DNA from: Nitrospirota bacterium
GTDB taxonomy: Bacteria > Nitrospinota_A > UBA7883 > JACRGQ01
Reading direction: 5' to 3'
NCBI GenBank assembly: GCA_024275955.1
Contig: JAJRYD010000009.1
Location: 1 to 12,810 of the forward strand
Length of the DNA stretch: 12,810 nucleotides
Part shown: one piece after another, positions 6,004-12,810 of the stretch
How the letters are laid out: every line of letters starts with the position of its first letter
Position numbering within the stretch: the stretch's first letter is position 1
The notes under the pieces: model-generated
The model's database searches: none
What the model saw: only the letters and a program-made list of their open reading frames with translations
Told to the model about the DNA's origin: nothing
Made by a program: the position numbers and the translations under genes

Positions 6004-7187
6004 GACGGAGCAAGGTAGATTCCCTCTTCCAGCATGCTGGCAAAGTAGCGCGAAAACTTTTGTGTATCACTTGTTTTGGCAGTAGCGGCATCGAAAACCT
6101 CGATACCTGTAAAGAACGAGCTAAACATCGCCCCAACCCTGTTGGCCCAGATATTAAGGCCGGCAGATTTAGCCGCTTTTGCGAGACCATCACAAAGTTT
6201 TGCCGATTTTTCTTCCAGTGCTTCGTAGGTTCCATCTTTTTTTAGAATGTTAAGAGTTGCTATACCTGCCGCCATAGCAAGCGGGTTGCCGGAAAGCGTC
6301 CCAGCCTGATAGATATCTCCAGCAGGAGCGATTCTTTCCATTATTTCTTTTTTCCCGCCGTAAGCGCCGACAGGAAGGCCGCCGCCTATAACTTTTCCAA
6401 GCGTTGTAAGATCCGGCGTAACGCCGTACCTTGTCTGAGCGCCTCCGTAGGCAACACGAAACCCCGTCATCACCTCGTCAAAAATAAGAACGGCTCCGTC
6501 TCTATCGCAAATTTTTCTAAGGCCTTCAAGAAAACCATCTTTGGGAGGCAACACTCCCATGTTGCCGACAATCGGTTCAAGAATTATGCAGGCGATACTA
6601 CTTGGATGTTCATCAAAAATCTTTTCGACAGCCACAAGGCTGTTAAAAGGGGCAGTGAGGGTAAGCTTTGCGAGATCGGCCGGCACGCCGGGAGAATCGG
6701 GCAAGCCCAAGGTCTCAACGCCCGAACCAGCTTTTACAAGTAGCGAGTCGCCATGCCCGTGGTAACAGCCTTCGAATTTTAAAATCATATCGCGCCCGGT
6801 GTAGCCGCGCGCAAGCCGTATAGCCGACATAGTAGCCTCGGTACCGGAATTTACCATCCGCACCATCTCGACAGATGGAACGGCATCAATAACCATCTCG
6901 GCAAGTTCTGTTTCTATTTCGGTTGGAGCGCCGAACGATGTGCCGTCTTTCGCGGTTTTCACCACCGCCTCTATAACCGCTTCGTCGGCATGGCCGACAA
7001 TCATCGGCCCCCAGCTCTGAACGTAGTCGATATAGCTCTTGCCGTTTGTGTCGACAATTTTTGAACCTTTGGCGCTTTTGATATAAACAGGATCAAGCCC
7101 GACAGATTTGAACGCGCGTACCGGCGAGTTCACTCCGCCCGGCATAACCTTTTTCGCTTTTTCAAAAAGTTCTGAAAAACTGCTCAT
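5910..7187 (-). CDS. hemL: Glutamate-1-semialdehyde 2,1-aminomutase
   Basis: 425 aa, the normal length. This PLP enzyme converts glutamate-1-semialdehyde to 5-aminolevulinate, the second step of the C5 tetrapyrrole pathway in the cytosol. Class-III aminotransferase fold: [11 protein letters not shown] at residues 16-26, [14 protein letters not shown] (114-127), CYHGHGDS (141-148), FDEVMTGFR (236-244), and the PLP lysine in [15 protein letters not shown] at K265, the same number as in well-studied homologues. C-terminal [13 protein letters not shown] is typical. The ATG overlaps the mtnP stop (ATGA), so it is the second gene of an mtnP-hemL pair. Its stop at 5910 is where the integrated element begins, yet the protein appears complete. 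Confidence 0.97.
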   Translation of the reverse strand: MSSFSELFEKAKKVMPGGVNSPVRAFKSVGLDPVYIKSAKGSKIVDTNGKSYIDYVQSWGPMIVGHADEAVIEAVVKTAKDGTSFGAPTEIETELAEMVIDAVPSVEMVRMVNSGTEATMSAIRLARGYTGRDMILKFEGCYHGHGDSLLVKAGSGVETLGLPDSPGVPADLAKLTLTAPFNSLVAVEKIFDEHPSSIACIILEPIVGNMGVLPPKDGFLEGLRKICDRDGAVLIFDEVMTGFRVAYGGAQTRYGVTPDLTTLGKVIGGGLPVGAYGGKKEIMERIAPAGDIYQAGTLSGNPLAMAAGIATLNILKKDGTYEALEEKSAKLCDGLAKAAKSAGLNIWANRVGAMFSSFFTGIEVFDAATAKTSDTQKFSRYFASMLEEGIYLAPSQFEAGFMSLAHSDADIEKTISSAEKSFKSV

Positions 7188-8038
7188 TTAATATATTTCC
7201 CTATAATGATGTCGAGGTTCTTTTTCGTTTCGTCCGGTATGAGAGATGGGTCGGTCATAATTGCATGATTCAAAGCTTCTCTACATCCGGCCGGACAGGT
7301 TTCGCTAATAGAGCCTACCGCTTCGGAAATTATTTTTTGCGACATTTCGACATTCGCTTTTATCACTTCCAGTATCGCCTCTGTAGAAACATCTTCCTCC
7401 TCTTCGTACCAGCAGTCGTAGTCTGTAGAGAGGGCGATCGTCACATAACATATCTCTGCTTCTCTTGCCAGCTTTGCCTCGTTAAGGTTTGTCATTCCTA
7501 TTACCGAAGCACCCCAGCTTCTATAAAGGTGAGACTCGGCCCTTGTAGAAAACTGCGGCCCTTCCATGTTTATATATGTTCCGCCAAGATGCACGTTCGC
7601 GCCGGCCCGTTTTGCCGCGTCCGAAACGGTGACAAGAAGGTCTTTGCATATCGGGTCGGCAAACTGCACATGACCAACTATTCCATTGCCAAAAAAACTA
7701 GAGTTTCGCGCGAAGGTACGGTCGATAAACTGGTCGGGGAAGACGATATCTCCGGGCGGTATCTCTTCTTTTAACGAACCGACAGCCGAAACCGAAAGGA
7801 TTCTATCTACCCCAAGCTTTTTCATGCCGTAAATATTCGCTCTAAAATTAAGCTCGGATGGAAGCACTCTATGCCCCTTGCCATGCCTCGGAAGGAAGAC
7901 AACTTCCCTGCCTTTTAACTCGCCGAGAATATATTCGTCCGAAGGGTTTCCAAAAGGAGTGGAAACCTTTTTGGTTCCCTTTGTCTTCAACTCCTTCATA
8001 GCGTAAAGGCCGCTACCGCCGATAATTCCTATTTTCAT
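7184..8038 (-). CDS. mtnP: S-methyl-5'-thioadenosine phosphorylase
   Basis: 284 aa from the ATG at 8038, preceded by GGAGG about 7 nt upstream; the open frame extends further up but through the terminator hairpin. The enzyme cleaves methylthioadenosine with phosphate to adenine and methylthioribose-1-phosphate in methionine salvage. Family features: GIIGGSGLY (4-12), the phosphate-site segment PRHGKGH (50-56), [18 protein letters not shown] (152-169), [13 protein letters not shown] (181-193) and STDYDCW (204-210). The Asp pair in the last motif is the mark of 6-aminopurine specificity, so true MTA phosphorylase is more likely than guanosine or inosine phosphorylase. It is coupled to hemL by a 4-nt overlap. 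No dedicated promoter is obvious in the gap upstream. Confidence 0.95.
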   Translation of the reverse strand: MKIGIIGGSGLYAMKELKTKGTKKVSTPFGNPSDEYILGELKGREVVFLPRHGKGHRVLPSELNFRANIYGMKKLGVDRILSVSAVGSLKEEIPPGDIVFPDQFIDRTFARNSSFFGNGIVGHVQFADPICKDLLVTVSDAAKRAGANVHLGGTYINMEGPQFSTRAESHLYRSWGASVIGMTNLNEAKLAREAEICYVTIALSTDYDCWYEEEEDVSTEAILEVIKANVEMSQKIISEAVGSISETCPAGCREALNHAIMTDPSLIPDETKKNLDIIIGKYIK

Positions 8039-8056
8039 TTTTCGCCTCCAGAAAAT

Positions 8057-8087
8057 AAAAAAGGTTCCCCTTTTTAAAAGGGGAACC
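8057..8087 (-). terminator. Rho-independent terminator after the coiled-coil gene
   Basis: Near-perfect 12-bp inverted repeat, GGTTCCCCTTTT against AAAAGGGGAACC (8063-8087), with only one unpaired base between arms, followed on the minus strand by six T (8057-8062) and then ATTTT. It starts 17 nt past the coiled-coil stop. It also lies only 18 nt before the mtnP start codon, so mtnP and hemL depend on read-through or on a promoter inside the coiled-coil gene. Confidence 0.88.
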
Positions 8088-8104
8088 ATTAAATCTTTTT
8101 TGCT

Positions 8105-10396
8105 CTATTCTGTCGGCGTGCTACCGCCCCTTGACTGTCCTGCCGCTTTTCTCTCGACTTCGCCAAGCAGGAACCGAAGCTCCACCATCTGCTGGGATGC
8201 TTTGTCGATAAGATTTTCCTCCGACTGAAGCACCTTGAGCTTAATTTTGATATCTTCCGCGAGTATGTTGAGGTCGTTAAGCCTTTGTTCCGTTCTGTTT
8301 ATAAGCACCATGCGGGTATTAAGGAGATCTATTTTCGCCTCCGCGTCACCCATTATCCCCTGCAGAGATTTTATCTTGTCCACAATCGACGAAAAGTTAT
8401 CCTGATGTTTTGCTATCTGCCTCTCTTGGTCCCTTACATCCTCTATAGATGAAGAAAGAACAGCTATATCCTCCTGCACTCTCCTCAGCACAACCTCTTC
8501 CTGCCCGATATGCTCTATCTGCCTGTCTGTTTTTTCCATCATCAAGTTAAGAAGGTTAAGACGCTTTTCCACCTCAAGCAGTAACTCCTCTTCCTCGCGG
8601 ACGTTAAGAAGCCTCTTTTCCACATCACTAATTTTGTCGGTAATTTCCGCCACTTTGTTCATAGCTTGGTCAAGTGCCTGACCTTTGCCGTTAACCTCGG
8701 CAAGCTGGTTGTCAACTTTTTCAAGCGCCGGCATTATCTCGTTTTTAATCTGGACTATATCTTGGAGAGTGTTGTATCCGTCCTGAAGCTCCTGCAGTTT
8801 TGATGAAACCGATTCTTCAATAACGGTAAGCTTGGAGTTTAAGGTGCTTACACGGCGCTCCTGATTGTCTATCGCGTTTCTTTCTCGTGTAATGTCGAGA
8901 ATCTTTTCCTCGACAACACGGGTAATCTCGCGCAGGTCTTCAACCTTTTTATCAAGACTCTCGAGAAACTCTATCTTTTTTTGTATTCGCTCTACTTTCA
9001 GGGAGGCATCCTCAAGGTAGTAATCGAGACCATCCAGCTTTTTTTCCAGCTTATCAACAAGGTTCTTTCGCTGTAGCTGGTTTTCCATTTTTACGTCAAG
9101 GTTTATAACTGTCGAGGAAAGATCGTTAACTTTCTTTTCTACCTGCTCGACAACAGAGCGCCTGGCGGCAAGATCGCTAACCTGAATTGAGACCGACTCG
9201 TTAAGCTCGGACAGGTTGGCAAGCTTGGTCTCAACCTCTTCGCTAACCTTAACGTCTTCACGAAATTGCTGAATCTTCATCTCGATTTCGTTGGTGTCTG
9301 CCTGAAAACGGCTCATCTTTTCTCTCGCCACCTCGACATGAGACATCTCCTCTTTCAAGATTTTCATCTTGCTTCCTATTGATTCGATAAGGAAAATATT
9401 CAGCTTGTTGATTTTTTCCTCGGTGGCAAGAACGGTCTCCTTATCTTCCCGCACGCGGGCTATGTTTATCTCAAGTTCCGAGTTCATCTCCTCAAGCGAA
9501 CGCAGTTTGGTGGCGATACGCTTTATCATCTCTTCTTTTTGTACGATATTGTTGGTCTCCACCCGTATCGAACTCATCTCTCTGGTAAGATGCACCACAT
9601 CTTTGTTCATCTGGTTTATCACTGCGTTCTGGCGCAAAAGCTCGTCGGCATCGCCGTGGAGTTTCGAGATAAGGACACGGGTCTTTTCTATATCTTGCGT
9701 ATAGCCGGCCATATCTTCTTTTTGACGAAGCAAAAGCTGTATCTTTTCGTCCATCCCTTTAGCCAAGTTGCCAAGCTCTGTAGACTTGCCTTCGTATTCC
9801 CTCATGTTCGCTTTAAAGCTCTCGATAGATTCCATCTTGTCGGAAATCTCGTCCAGCATATTTTCAAGTCTTATCACGCTGTTTTCGGTCTTTTTGATAA
9901 GCTTGCTTTCTTCGGAAAGCTTCTTTATTTTCGCTTCCATATCCCAGATAAGGATATTCAGCTTACCAGCTTCGTCGTTCGCCTTTTCAACAAGAAGCCT
10001 CTGCTGGGACAGCCCCTTTACTTTGCTTTTTATATGCTCAACAAGAAACGAAACCTCGCTGGCAGATTTTTTGTTCTCCAAAAGAGAGTTGTTGACCCCC
10101 TCCTGCGCAGAACTCGCTTCTCTAAGCCTTATCTCAATATTGCGTATTTCGTCGAACTTGCCGGAAATTCCTTCAGAGAACTCCTTGAAAAAAGGAATCT
10201 TTTCTTCAATAAGTTTCATGGAAGAGACGTTTTGGTTAAGATTTTCTATATTACTTTGAATATACTCCACCAAAAGGGTGAGGCTTTTTCGCTGAGCATT
10301 AGCCTCTTTTACCAGCTCCGAAAACTGCTCTATATCTTGCTTGGTAAGCGCCTCGCCGGACTGACCGACCTTTTTGCCTTCGGTTTCTTTAGCCAT
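8105..10396 (-). CDS. Long coiled-coil protein made of 31-residue repeats, function unknown
   Basis: 763 aa, no signal peptide, membrane segment or enzymatic motif; polar ends (MAKETEGKKVGQSGEA, and a Gly/Ser/Thr tail QSRGGSTPTE). From about residue 48 to the end the sequence is helical and strongly charged, in tandem units that begin with a pattern like KKVxxLxxxL. Unit starts can be placed at 48, 79, 110, 141, 172, 203, 234, 265, 296, 327, 359, 390, 421, 452, 483, 514, 545, 580, 611, 642, 673, 704 and 735. Twenty of 22 steps are exactly 31 residues; the others are 32 and 35. Examples are KKLDGLDYYLEDASLK (452) and QRLNDLNILAEDIKIK (704). A 31-residue unit equals four heptads plus three residues. 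Start: ATG 10396 with GGAGG about 10 nt upstream, behind a good promoter. A structural or scaffolding role is plausible but inferred. Confidence 0.9.
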   Translation of the reverse strand: MAKETEGKKVGQSGEALTKQDIEQFSELVKEANAQRKSLTLLVEYIQSNIENLNQNVSSMKLIEEKIPFFKEFSEGISGKFDEIRNIEIRLREASSAQEGVNNSLLENKKSASEVSFLVEHIKSKVKGLSQQRLLVEKANDEAGKLNILIWDMEAKIKKLSEESKLIKKTENSVIRLENMLDEISDKMESIESFKANMREYEGKSTELGNLAKGMDEKIQLLLRQKEDMAGYTQDIEKTRVLISKLHGDADELLRQNAVINQMNKDVVHLTREMSSIRVETNNIVQKEEMIKRIATKLRSLEEMNSELEINIARVREDKETVLATEEKINKLNIFLIESIGSKMKILKEEMSHVEVAREKMSRFQADTNEIEMKIQQFREDVKVSEEVETKLANLSELNESVSIQVSDLAARRSVVEQVEKKVNDLSSTVINLDVKMENQLQRKNLVDKLEKKLDGLDYYLEDASLKVERIQKKIEFLESLDKKVEDLREITRVVEEKILDITRERNAIDNQERRVSTLNSKLTVIEESVSSKLQELQDGYNTLQDIVQIKNEIMPALEKVDNQLAEVNGKGQALDQAMNKVAEITDKISDVEKRLLNVREEEELLLEVEKRLNLLNLMMEKTDRQIEHIGQEEVVLRRVQEDIAVLSSSIEDVRDQERQIAKHQDNFSSIVDKIKSLQGIMGDAEAKIDLLNTRMVLINRTEQRLNDLNILAEDIKIKLKVLQSEENLIDKASQQMVELRFLLGEVERKAAGQSRGGSTPTE

Positions 10397-10443
10397 CTGA
10401 ACAGTTCCTCCATCTTCTCAGATTACCCCAACCTGAGCTTACG

Positions 10444-10473
10444 ATTATCACTGCATAACCTACGCTTTGTCAA
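10444..10473 (-). promoter_or_regulatory. Sigma70-type promoter of the coiled-coil gene
   Basis: Minus-strand TTGACA (10468-10473, perfect), 18-bp spacer, GATAAT (10444-10449, 5/6). Transcription would begin near 10437, about 40 nt before the ATG. This is the best promoter match in the window. Confidence 0.75.
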
Positions 10474-10496
10474 TGGATTCTTTCGATCCAATGACA
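10468..10496. promoter_or_regulatory. Palindromic operator candidate over the -35 box
   Basis: 11-bp arms TGTCAATGGAT (10468-10478) and ATCCAATGACA (10486-10496) with 7 bp between; ten of eleven positions are complementary. One arm contains the whole -35 hexamer of the coiled-coil promoter, so a dimeric protein bound here would compete with RNA polymerase. The regulator is unknown. Confidence 0.45.
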
Positions 10497-10525
10497 GCCG
10501 AAAAAAGCCCGACCCGATATATTTA

Positions 10526-10653
10526 GGGGCTGTTGCCGAATGGCATAAATTCGATTTTGCTACAAACCGACAATCTCTAAAACCTCTCTTTTTAAGAAGT
10601 TAGAAAATGAGCTTTCTTTAAAATGCTCAAAAAACTCTTTTGCCAACAGACCC
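10526..10653. mobile_element. MITE-like element, 128 bp, with target duplication ATTTA
   Basis: Left end GGGGCTGTTGCC (10526-10537); the right end, read inward on the minus strand, is GGGTCTGTTGGC (10653-10642). 13 of the first 15 bases agree when the following AA positions are included. The element is flanked by ATTTA at 10521-10525 and again at 10654-10658, which fits a 5-bp target duplication. No coding capacity. The right half (about 75 nt) is homologous, in opposite orientation, to the end of the IS5-like element at 12520, so it is probably a non-autonomous derivative of that family. Confidence 0.7.
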
Positions 10654-10658
10654 ATTTA

Positions 10659-10961
10659 GAGCCTGTTTCTTTAAAGATACCTCATTATTCACCATCGCCC
10701 GCCGCCGATTCAGCCAAAGAGCCGGCCTCGACATTTTAAAGAGGCTACGCCTGCATAAATACATTACAAATTCATTTTTAAGCCTCTCTTCTCTGCTGGC
10801 GCGCCGCTTCGAGCCTAGCGCGGTAACCCGCATTTAGGCGCAAAAATATGAAAATATTGGTTTTTCCCAAAATATGGGGGTTACTTTTACTGGAAAAGTT
10901 TTGTAGAATACGAAATTATATGCGCAAAGGCGTTTTGCTAATTTTAAGGAGGGGAGTTCGT
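10659..10961 (+). other. Leader region of the porin gene
   Basis: About 300 nt. The first part (10659-10845) is GC-mixed and shows no convincing gene on either strand. 10848-10961 is AT-rich and should hold the porin promoter. A TAGAAT at about 10904-10909 could be a -10 box, but its -35 (TTACTT, 17 bp upstream) is poor. CCCA-AAATA-TGGG at 10866-10878 is a small inverted repeat of doubtful meaning. Confidence 0.3.
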
Positions 10962-12293
10962 ATGAAAAGATTTTGCACCATATTTCTGTCAATCCTATTG
11001 TTCGCACCGGCGAGTGTCGGGTTTGCGGCGGAGACAGGTCTCTACACTAAAGACGATGTTTCGGTAAAGTTCTCTGGGCTGATGAGAATACGGCCCGAAT
11101 TTAGGAAAAATGGCGACTTTAACAGTAGCACTGCCGATTACAGAGATTTCACCGGCCAAAGAATAAGGCTTAACTTCAAGGTGAAAGCTGGCGACGGTAT
11201 CGACGCGTTCGTCAGCCTGCAGGACGCACGGTTCTGGAGTGCGGATAACAGCATAAACGGCGCACAGACTAACGCGGATAACGTTAGGTCGAGCCGTGAA
11301 AACGAATCGGTTGATGTTCATCAAGCTTGGTTCAAGGTAAAAGATGTTTTCGGCGCTCCTGTAGATTTAAAAATAGGCCGACAGGAACTAGTGTACGGAA
11401 GTCAAAGACTTTTCGGTAACTTAGGATGGCAGGATCAAGCCCGTTCCTTCAACGCCTATAAGCTTATCTGGAAAATAGAAGGTGCCGGACAGGTAGATTT
11501 TATCTCCGCGAAGCTAAAAGACACCAATATATCGGCCGCATCCTCCGGTGATCAGGATGTGTACGGTCTCTACTCTATCTGGAAAGCTGTTCCGAACAAC
11601 AAAATTGATGTCTACTACCTCGTATGGGCAGATGCTTCTATCGGTAGAAAGATAAATACCGCTGGCGCAAGGATTGCCGGTAAATATGCCGGCATCGGCA
11701 ACGGCACTTTTGATTACACTGGTGAGTATGCCTCTCAGGGCGGCGACTGGAAAACAAATATCTCCCAGTCCGCGAGTGCTTTGGCAGTTACTGCCGGCTA
11801 CACTTTCGACTATGCATGGAAAACAAGGTTTGGCCTTGAGTTCGACCAAGGGTCGGGCGGAGCCGATGGAACAACAACAACCGCCAACAAAAACTTCGTC
11901 TTCCCGTTCCATACGAACCATGGACAATACGGTTACATGGACAACTTCAGCTGGGGCAACATGCAGGATATCGTAATCAAGTTAAAGACCAAACCGGGCG
12001 GCGGCAAGACAACCGTAAAGCTCGATTACCATATGTTTAAACTGCAGGACGCTAAAGGCGATTGGCTGAACGTGGTCGGCACGAAAGCTTTAAACGGTAT
12101 GGATGGTGCCAGCACCTACACCAAAACTGATGCCGGCACGGAAATCGACCTTACAGTTGTCCACCCTTACAGCAAACGCCTTAAAGTTGTTCTCGGCTAT
12201 TCGATCTTTCAGCCCGGAGAAGCTGTTAAGGAAAGAACCGGCAAAGATGACAGCTCCGAATGGGGCTACGCAATGTTCATCATGAGCTTCTAG
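10962..12293 (+). CDS. Outer-membrane porin, alginate-export (Alginate_exp)-like beta barrel
   Basis: 443 aa from the ATG at 10962, chosen because AAGGAGG lies just upstream and the next residues form a signal peptide (MKRFCTIFLSILLFAPASVGFAA, cleavage near residue 23); an in-frame ATG at 10848 would bury it. The mature protein alternates polar and hydrophobic residues as barrel strands do, and ends WGYAMFIMSF, with the C-terminal Phe recognised by the BAM machinery. The segment VDLKIGRQELVYGSQRLFG, then a WxxQARSFNA motif (about residues 137-165), is characteristic of Alginate_exp-type porins. These form 18-strand-like channels for anionic polymers or small solutes; the substrate here cannot be read. 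It is a single gene with its own terminator. Confidence 0.88.
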   Translation: MKRFCTIFLSILLFAPASVGFAAETGLYTKDDVSVKFSGLMRIRPEFRKNGDFNSSTADYRDFTGQRIRLNFKVKAGDGIDAFVSLQDARFWSADNSINGAQTNADNVRSSRENESVDVHQAWFKVKDVFGAPVDLKIGRQELVYGSQRLFGNLGWQDQARSFNAYKLIWKIEGAGQVDFISAKLKDTNISAASSGDQDVYGLYSIWKAVPNNKIDVYYLVWADASIGRKINTAGARIAGKYAGIGNGTFDYTGEYASQGGDWKTNISQSASALAVTAGYTFDYAWKTRFGLEFDQGSGGADGTTTTANKNFVFPFHTNHGQYGYMDNFSWGNMQDIVIKLKTKPGGGKTTVKLDYHMFKLQDAKGDWLNVVGTKALNGMDGASTYTKTDAGTEIDLTVVHPYSKRLKVVLGYSIFQPGEAVKERTGKDDSSEWGYAMFIMSF

Positions 12294-12315
12294 TCCAGAC
12301 TTTTTACCGTTCTTT

Positions 12316-12358
12316 AAAGCCTCCTCCCTCGTTAAGAGGGAGGGGGCTTTTTCTTTTT
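12316..12358 (+). terminator. Rho-independent terminator of the porin gene
   Basis: 15-bp stem AAAGCCTCCTCCCTC (12316-12330) with GAGGGAGGGGGCTTT (12336-12350), one G-U pair, 5-nt loop, then a T-rich tail (TTCTTTTT). It begins 22 nt after the stop. Confidence 0.92.
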
Positions 12359-12406
12359 CCATAATCCTCCCTTGAAAACAAGCTTCCTCAAACCCTCTTC
12401 AACAAT

Positions 12407-12458
12407 GCGCGTTTTCCCCGCCTTTGGCTAAAGTTTAAAAAGCAGGCGGGACGCGTGC
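12407..12458. repeat. Imperfect GC-rich inverted repeat
   Basis: Inner arms CCCGCCT (12417-12423) and AGGCGGG (12444-12450) are perfect. GCGCGT (12407-12412) and ACGCGTGC (12451-12458) extend the match imperfectly. There is a 20-nt loop and no T-run. It lies between the porin terminator and the IS5-like end; it may be a REP-like unit or chance. Confidence 0.35.
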
Positions 12459-12519
12459 GACTGCGCCGGAGGCAGACCGAACTAAAGTGATGAATAAACC
12501 GATAACCGATTATCCTTAA

Positions 12520-12810
12520 GGGGCTGTTGCCAAAATAGTTTTTGGAGCATTTGAAGGAAAGATTCATCACTTAACTTCTTTAAAGTGGACATTTTAGTCG
12601 TCCCTAAAAAAGTAGGTTTTTAGCGTGGCAAGGTTTTGCTACCGGCCTTCTTGTTTAGTTTTCTGCCGATAAATCTTCGTAAAACCGCCAGCCAAAAAGA
12701 AAAAATAAGAAAGCCCGTAGTAGCTTTCTCATATTATGCCCAGCACCGCAAAGGACTGCGTTTATCTTGTCGCCCTCTTTGCCAAGCAGGCAATTCAGCC
12801 CAAGCCGTCC
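12520..12810 (-). mobile_element. IS5-like insertion sequence, right part outside window
   Basis: Terminal sequence GGGGCTGTTGCC at 12520-12531, preceded by TTAA, followed by about 120 nt of non-coding DNA and then the 3' end of a transposase read from the right. GGGGCTGTTGC-type ends are familiar from IS5/IS4-type elements. The first 75 nt or so match the right half of the small element at 10526-10653 in inverted orientation. Confidence 0.7.
12655..12810 (-). CDS. IS5-family-like transposase, C-terminal fragment
   Basis: 51 residues are readable before the TAA at 12655-12657; the frame continues past the right edge. The segment LNCLLGKEGDKINAVL followed by CGAGHNMRKLLRAF matches the C-terminal pattern of IS5-type DDE transposases (RNxLxGxxGDxxNAxLxxAGxNxRKLLR). 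The catalytic E helix lies upstream, outside the window. Whether the whole gene is intact cannot be judged. Confidence 0.7.
   Translation of the reverse strand, partial: GRLGLNCLLGKEGDKINAVLCGAGHNMRKLLRAFLFFLFGWRFYEDLSAEN

Noticed and set aside
7265-7774. Plus-strand frame of 169 codons
   Set aside because: Antisense to mtnP, which is unmistakable in the other strand.
9369-10603. Long plus-strand frames (up to 354 codons) rich in Phe, Leu and Ser
   Set aside because: Antisense of the coiled-coil gene. The Lys/Glu-rich sense strand yields Phe/Leu/Ser-rich complements; no RBS or recognisable domain.
10736-10795. AGAGGCT and AGCCTCT arms as a stem-loop or small RNA
   Set aside because: Seven pairs across a loop of nearly 40 nt, with no T-run; not convincing.
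10627-10837. Overlapping small frames on both strands (65 and 68 codons)
   Set aside because: They run into the MITE-like element end, lack ribosome-binding sites and show no family pattern; probably spurious.
10866-10878. CCCA-AAATA-TGGG as an operator of the porin gene
   Set aside because: Arms of only 4 bp; too common by chance without supporting context.
12388-12570. Minus-strand frame of 60 codons
   Set aside because: Crosses the boundary of the IS5-like element at 12520, so it cannot be an old gene; no RBS.
1-12810. CRISPR array or toxin-antitoxin pair
   Set aside because: No regularly spaced direct repeats of CRISPR type on either strand, and no paired small genes of that kind besides the xis-rep overlap, whose products are recognisable.

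Overview
The window looks like a piece of a Gram-negative bacterial chromosome. The signs are an outer-membrane barrel protein with a signal peptide and a terminal Phe, a hemL gene (C5 tetrapyrrole route), an RRM-type RNA-binding protein, and standard sigma70-like promoters and rho-independent terminators. I cannot name the organism; an environmental lineage of the deltaproteobacterial or Nitrospirota kind is a guess. Core genes alternate with mobile DNA and its scars.

Left part (1-2455). A nearly complete IS3-family insertion sequence lies on the minus strand: orfA with an apparent ATT start, an A6G slippery site, and orfB with a full DDE triad that runs off the left edge. It abuts a 44-codon stub of a SUMF1/FGE-sulfatase-type protein. 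Then come a small RRM gene with its own promoter and strong terminator, and an AT-rich orphan gene with no good start.

Integrated element (2456 to about 5909). A 45-nt fragment of a tRNA-Arg gene (anticodon loop to CCA) marks one attachment end. Next come two pairs of short direct repeats, a P4-type tyrosine integrase, a 250-aa unknown gene coupled to it, an AlpA/Xis-like helix-turn-helix gene, and a filamentous-phage II/X-type replication initiator. The initiator is split by an apparent one-base loss. No structural, packaging or conjugation genes are visible, so this resembles a small satellite or integrative mobilisable element. Its right end abuts the hemL stop codon with no tRNA there, so that end seems to be lost.

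Core block on the minus strand (5910-10496). A promoter with a palindrome over its -35 box drives a 763-aa coiled-coil protein, followed by a terminator. mtnP (methylthioadenosine phosphorylase) and hemL (glutamate-1-semialdehyde aminomutase) follow, overlapping by ATGA. The coiled-coil protein is the most unusual object here: from about residue 48 to the C-terminus it is built of about 22 units with a period of 31 residues (20 of 22 unit-to-unit steps are exactly 31).

Right part (10497-12810). A 128-bp MITE-like element with terminal inverted repeats and an apparent 5-bp target duplication lies in front of an alginate-export-type porin gene, which ends in a strong terminator. Beyond it, an IS5-like element begins at 12520 and runs off the right edge. 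Its end matches the right half of the MITE-like element in inverted orientation, which suggests the small element derives from this IS family.
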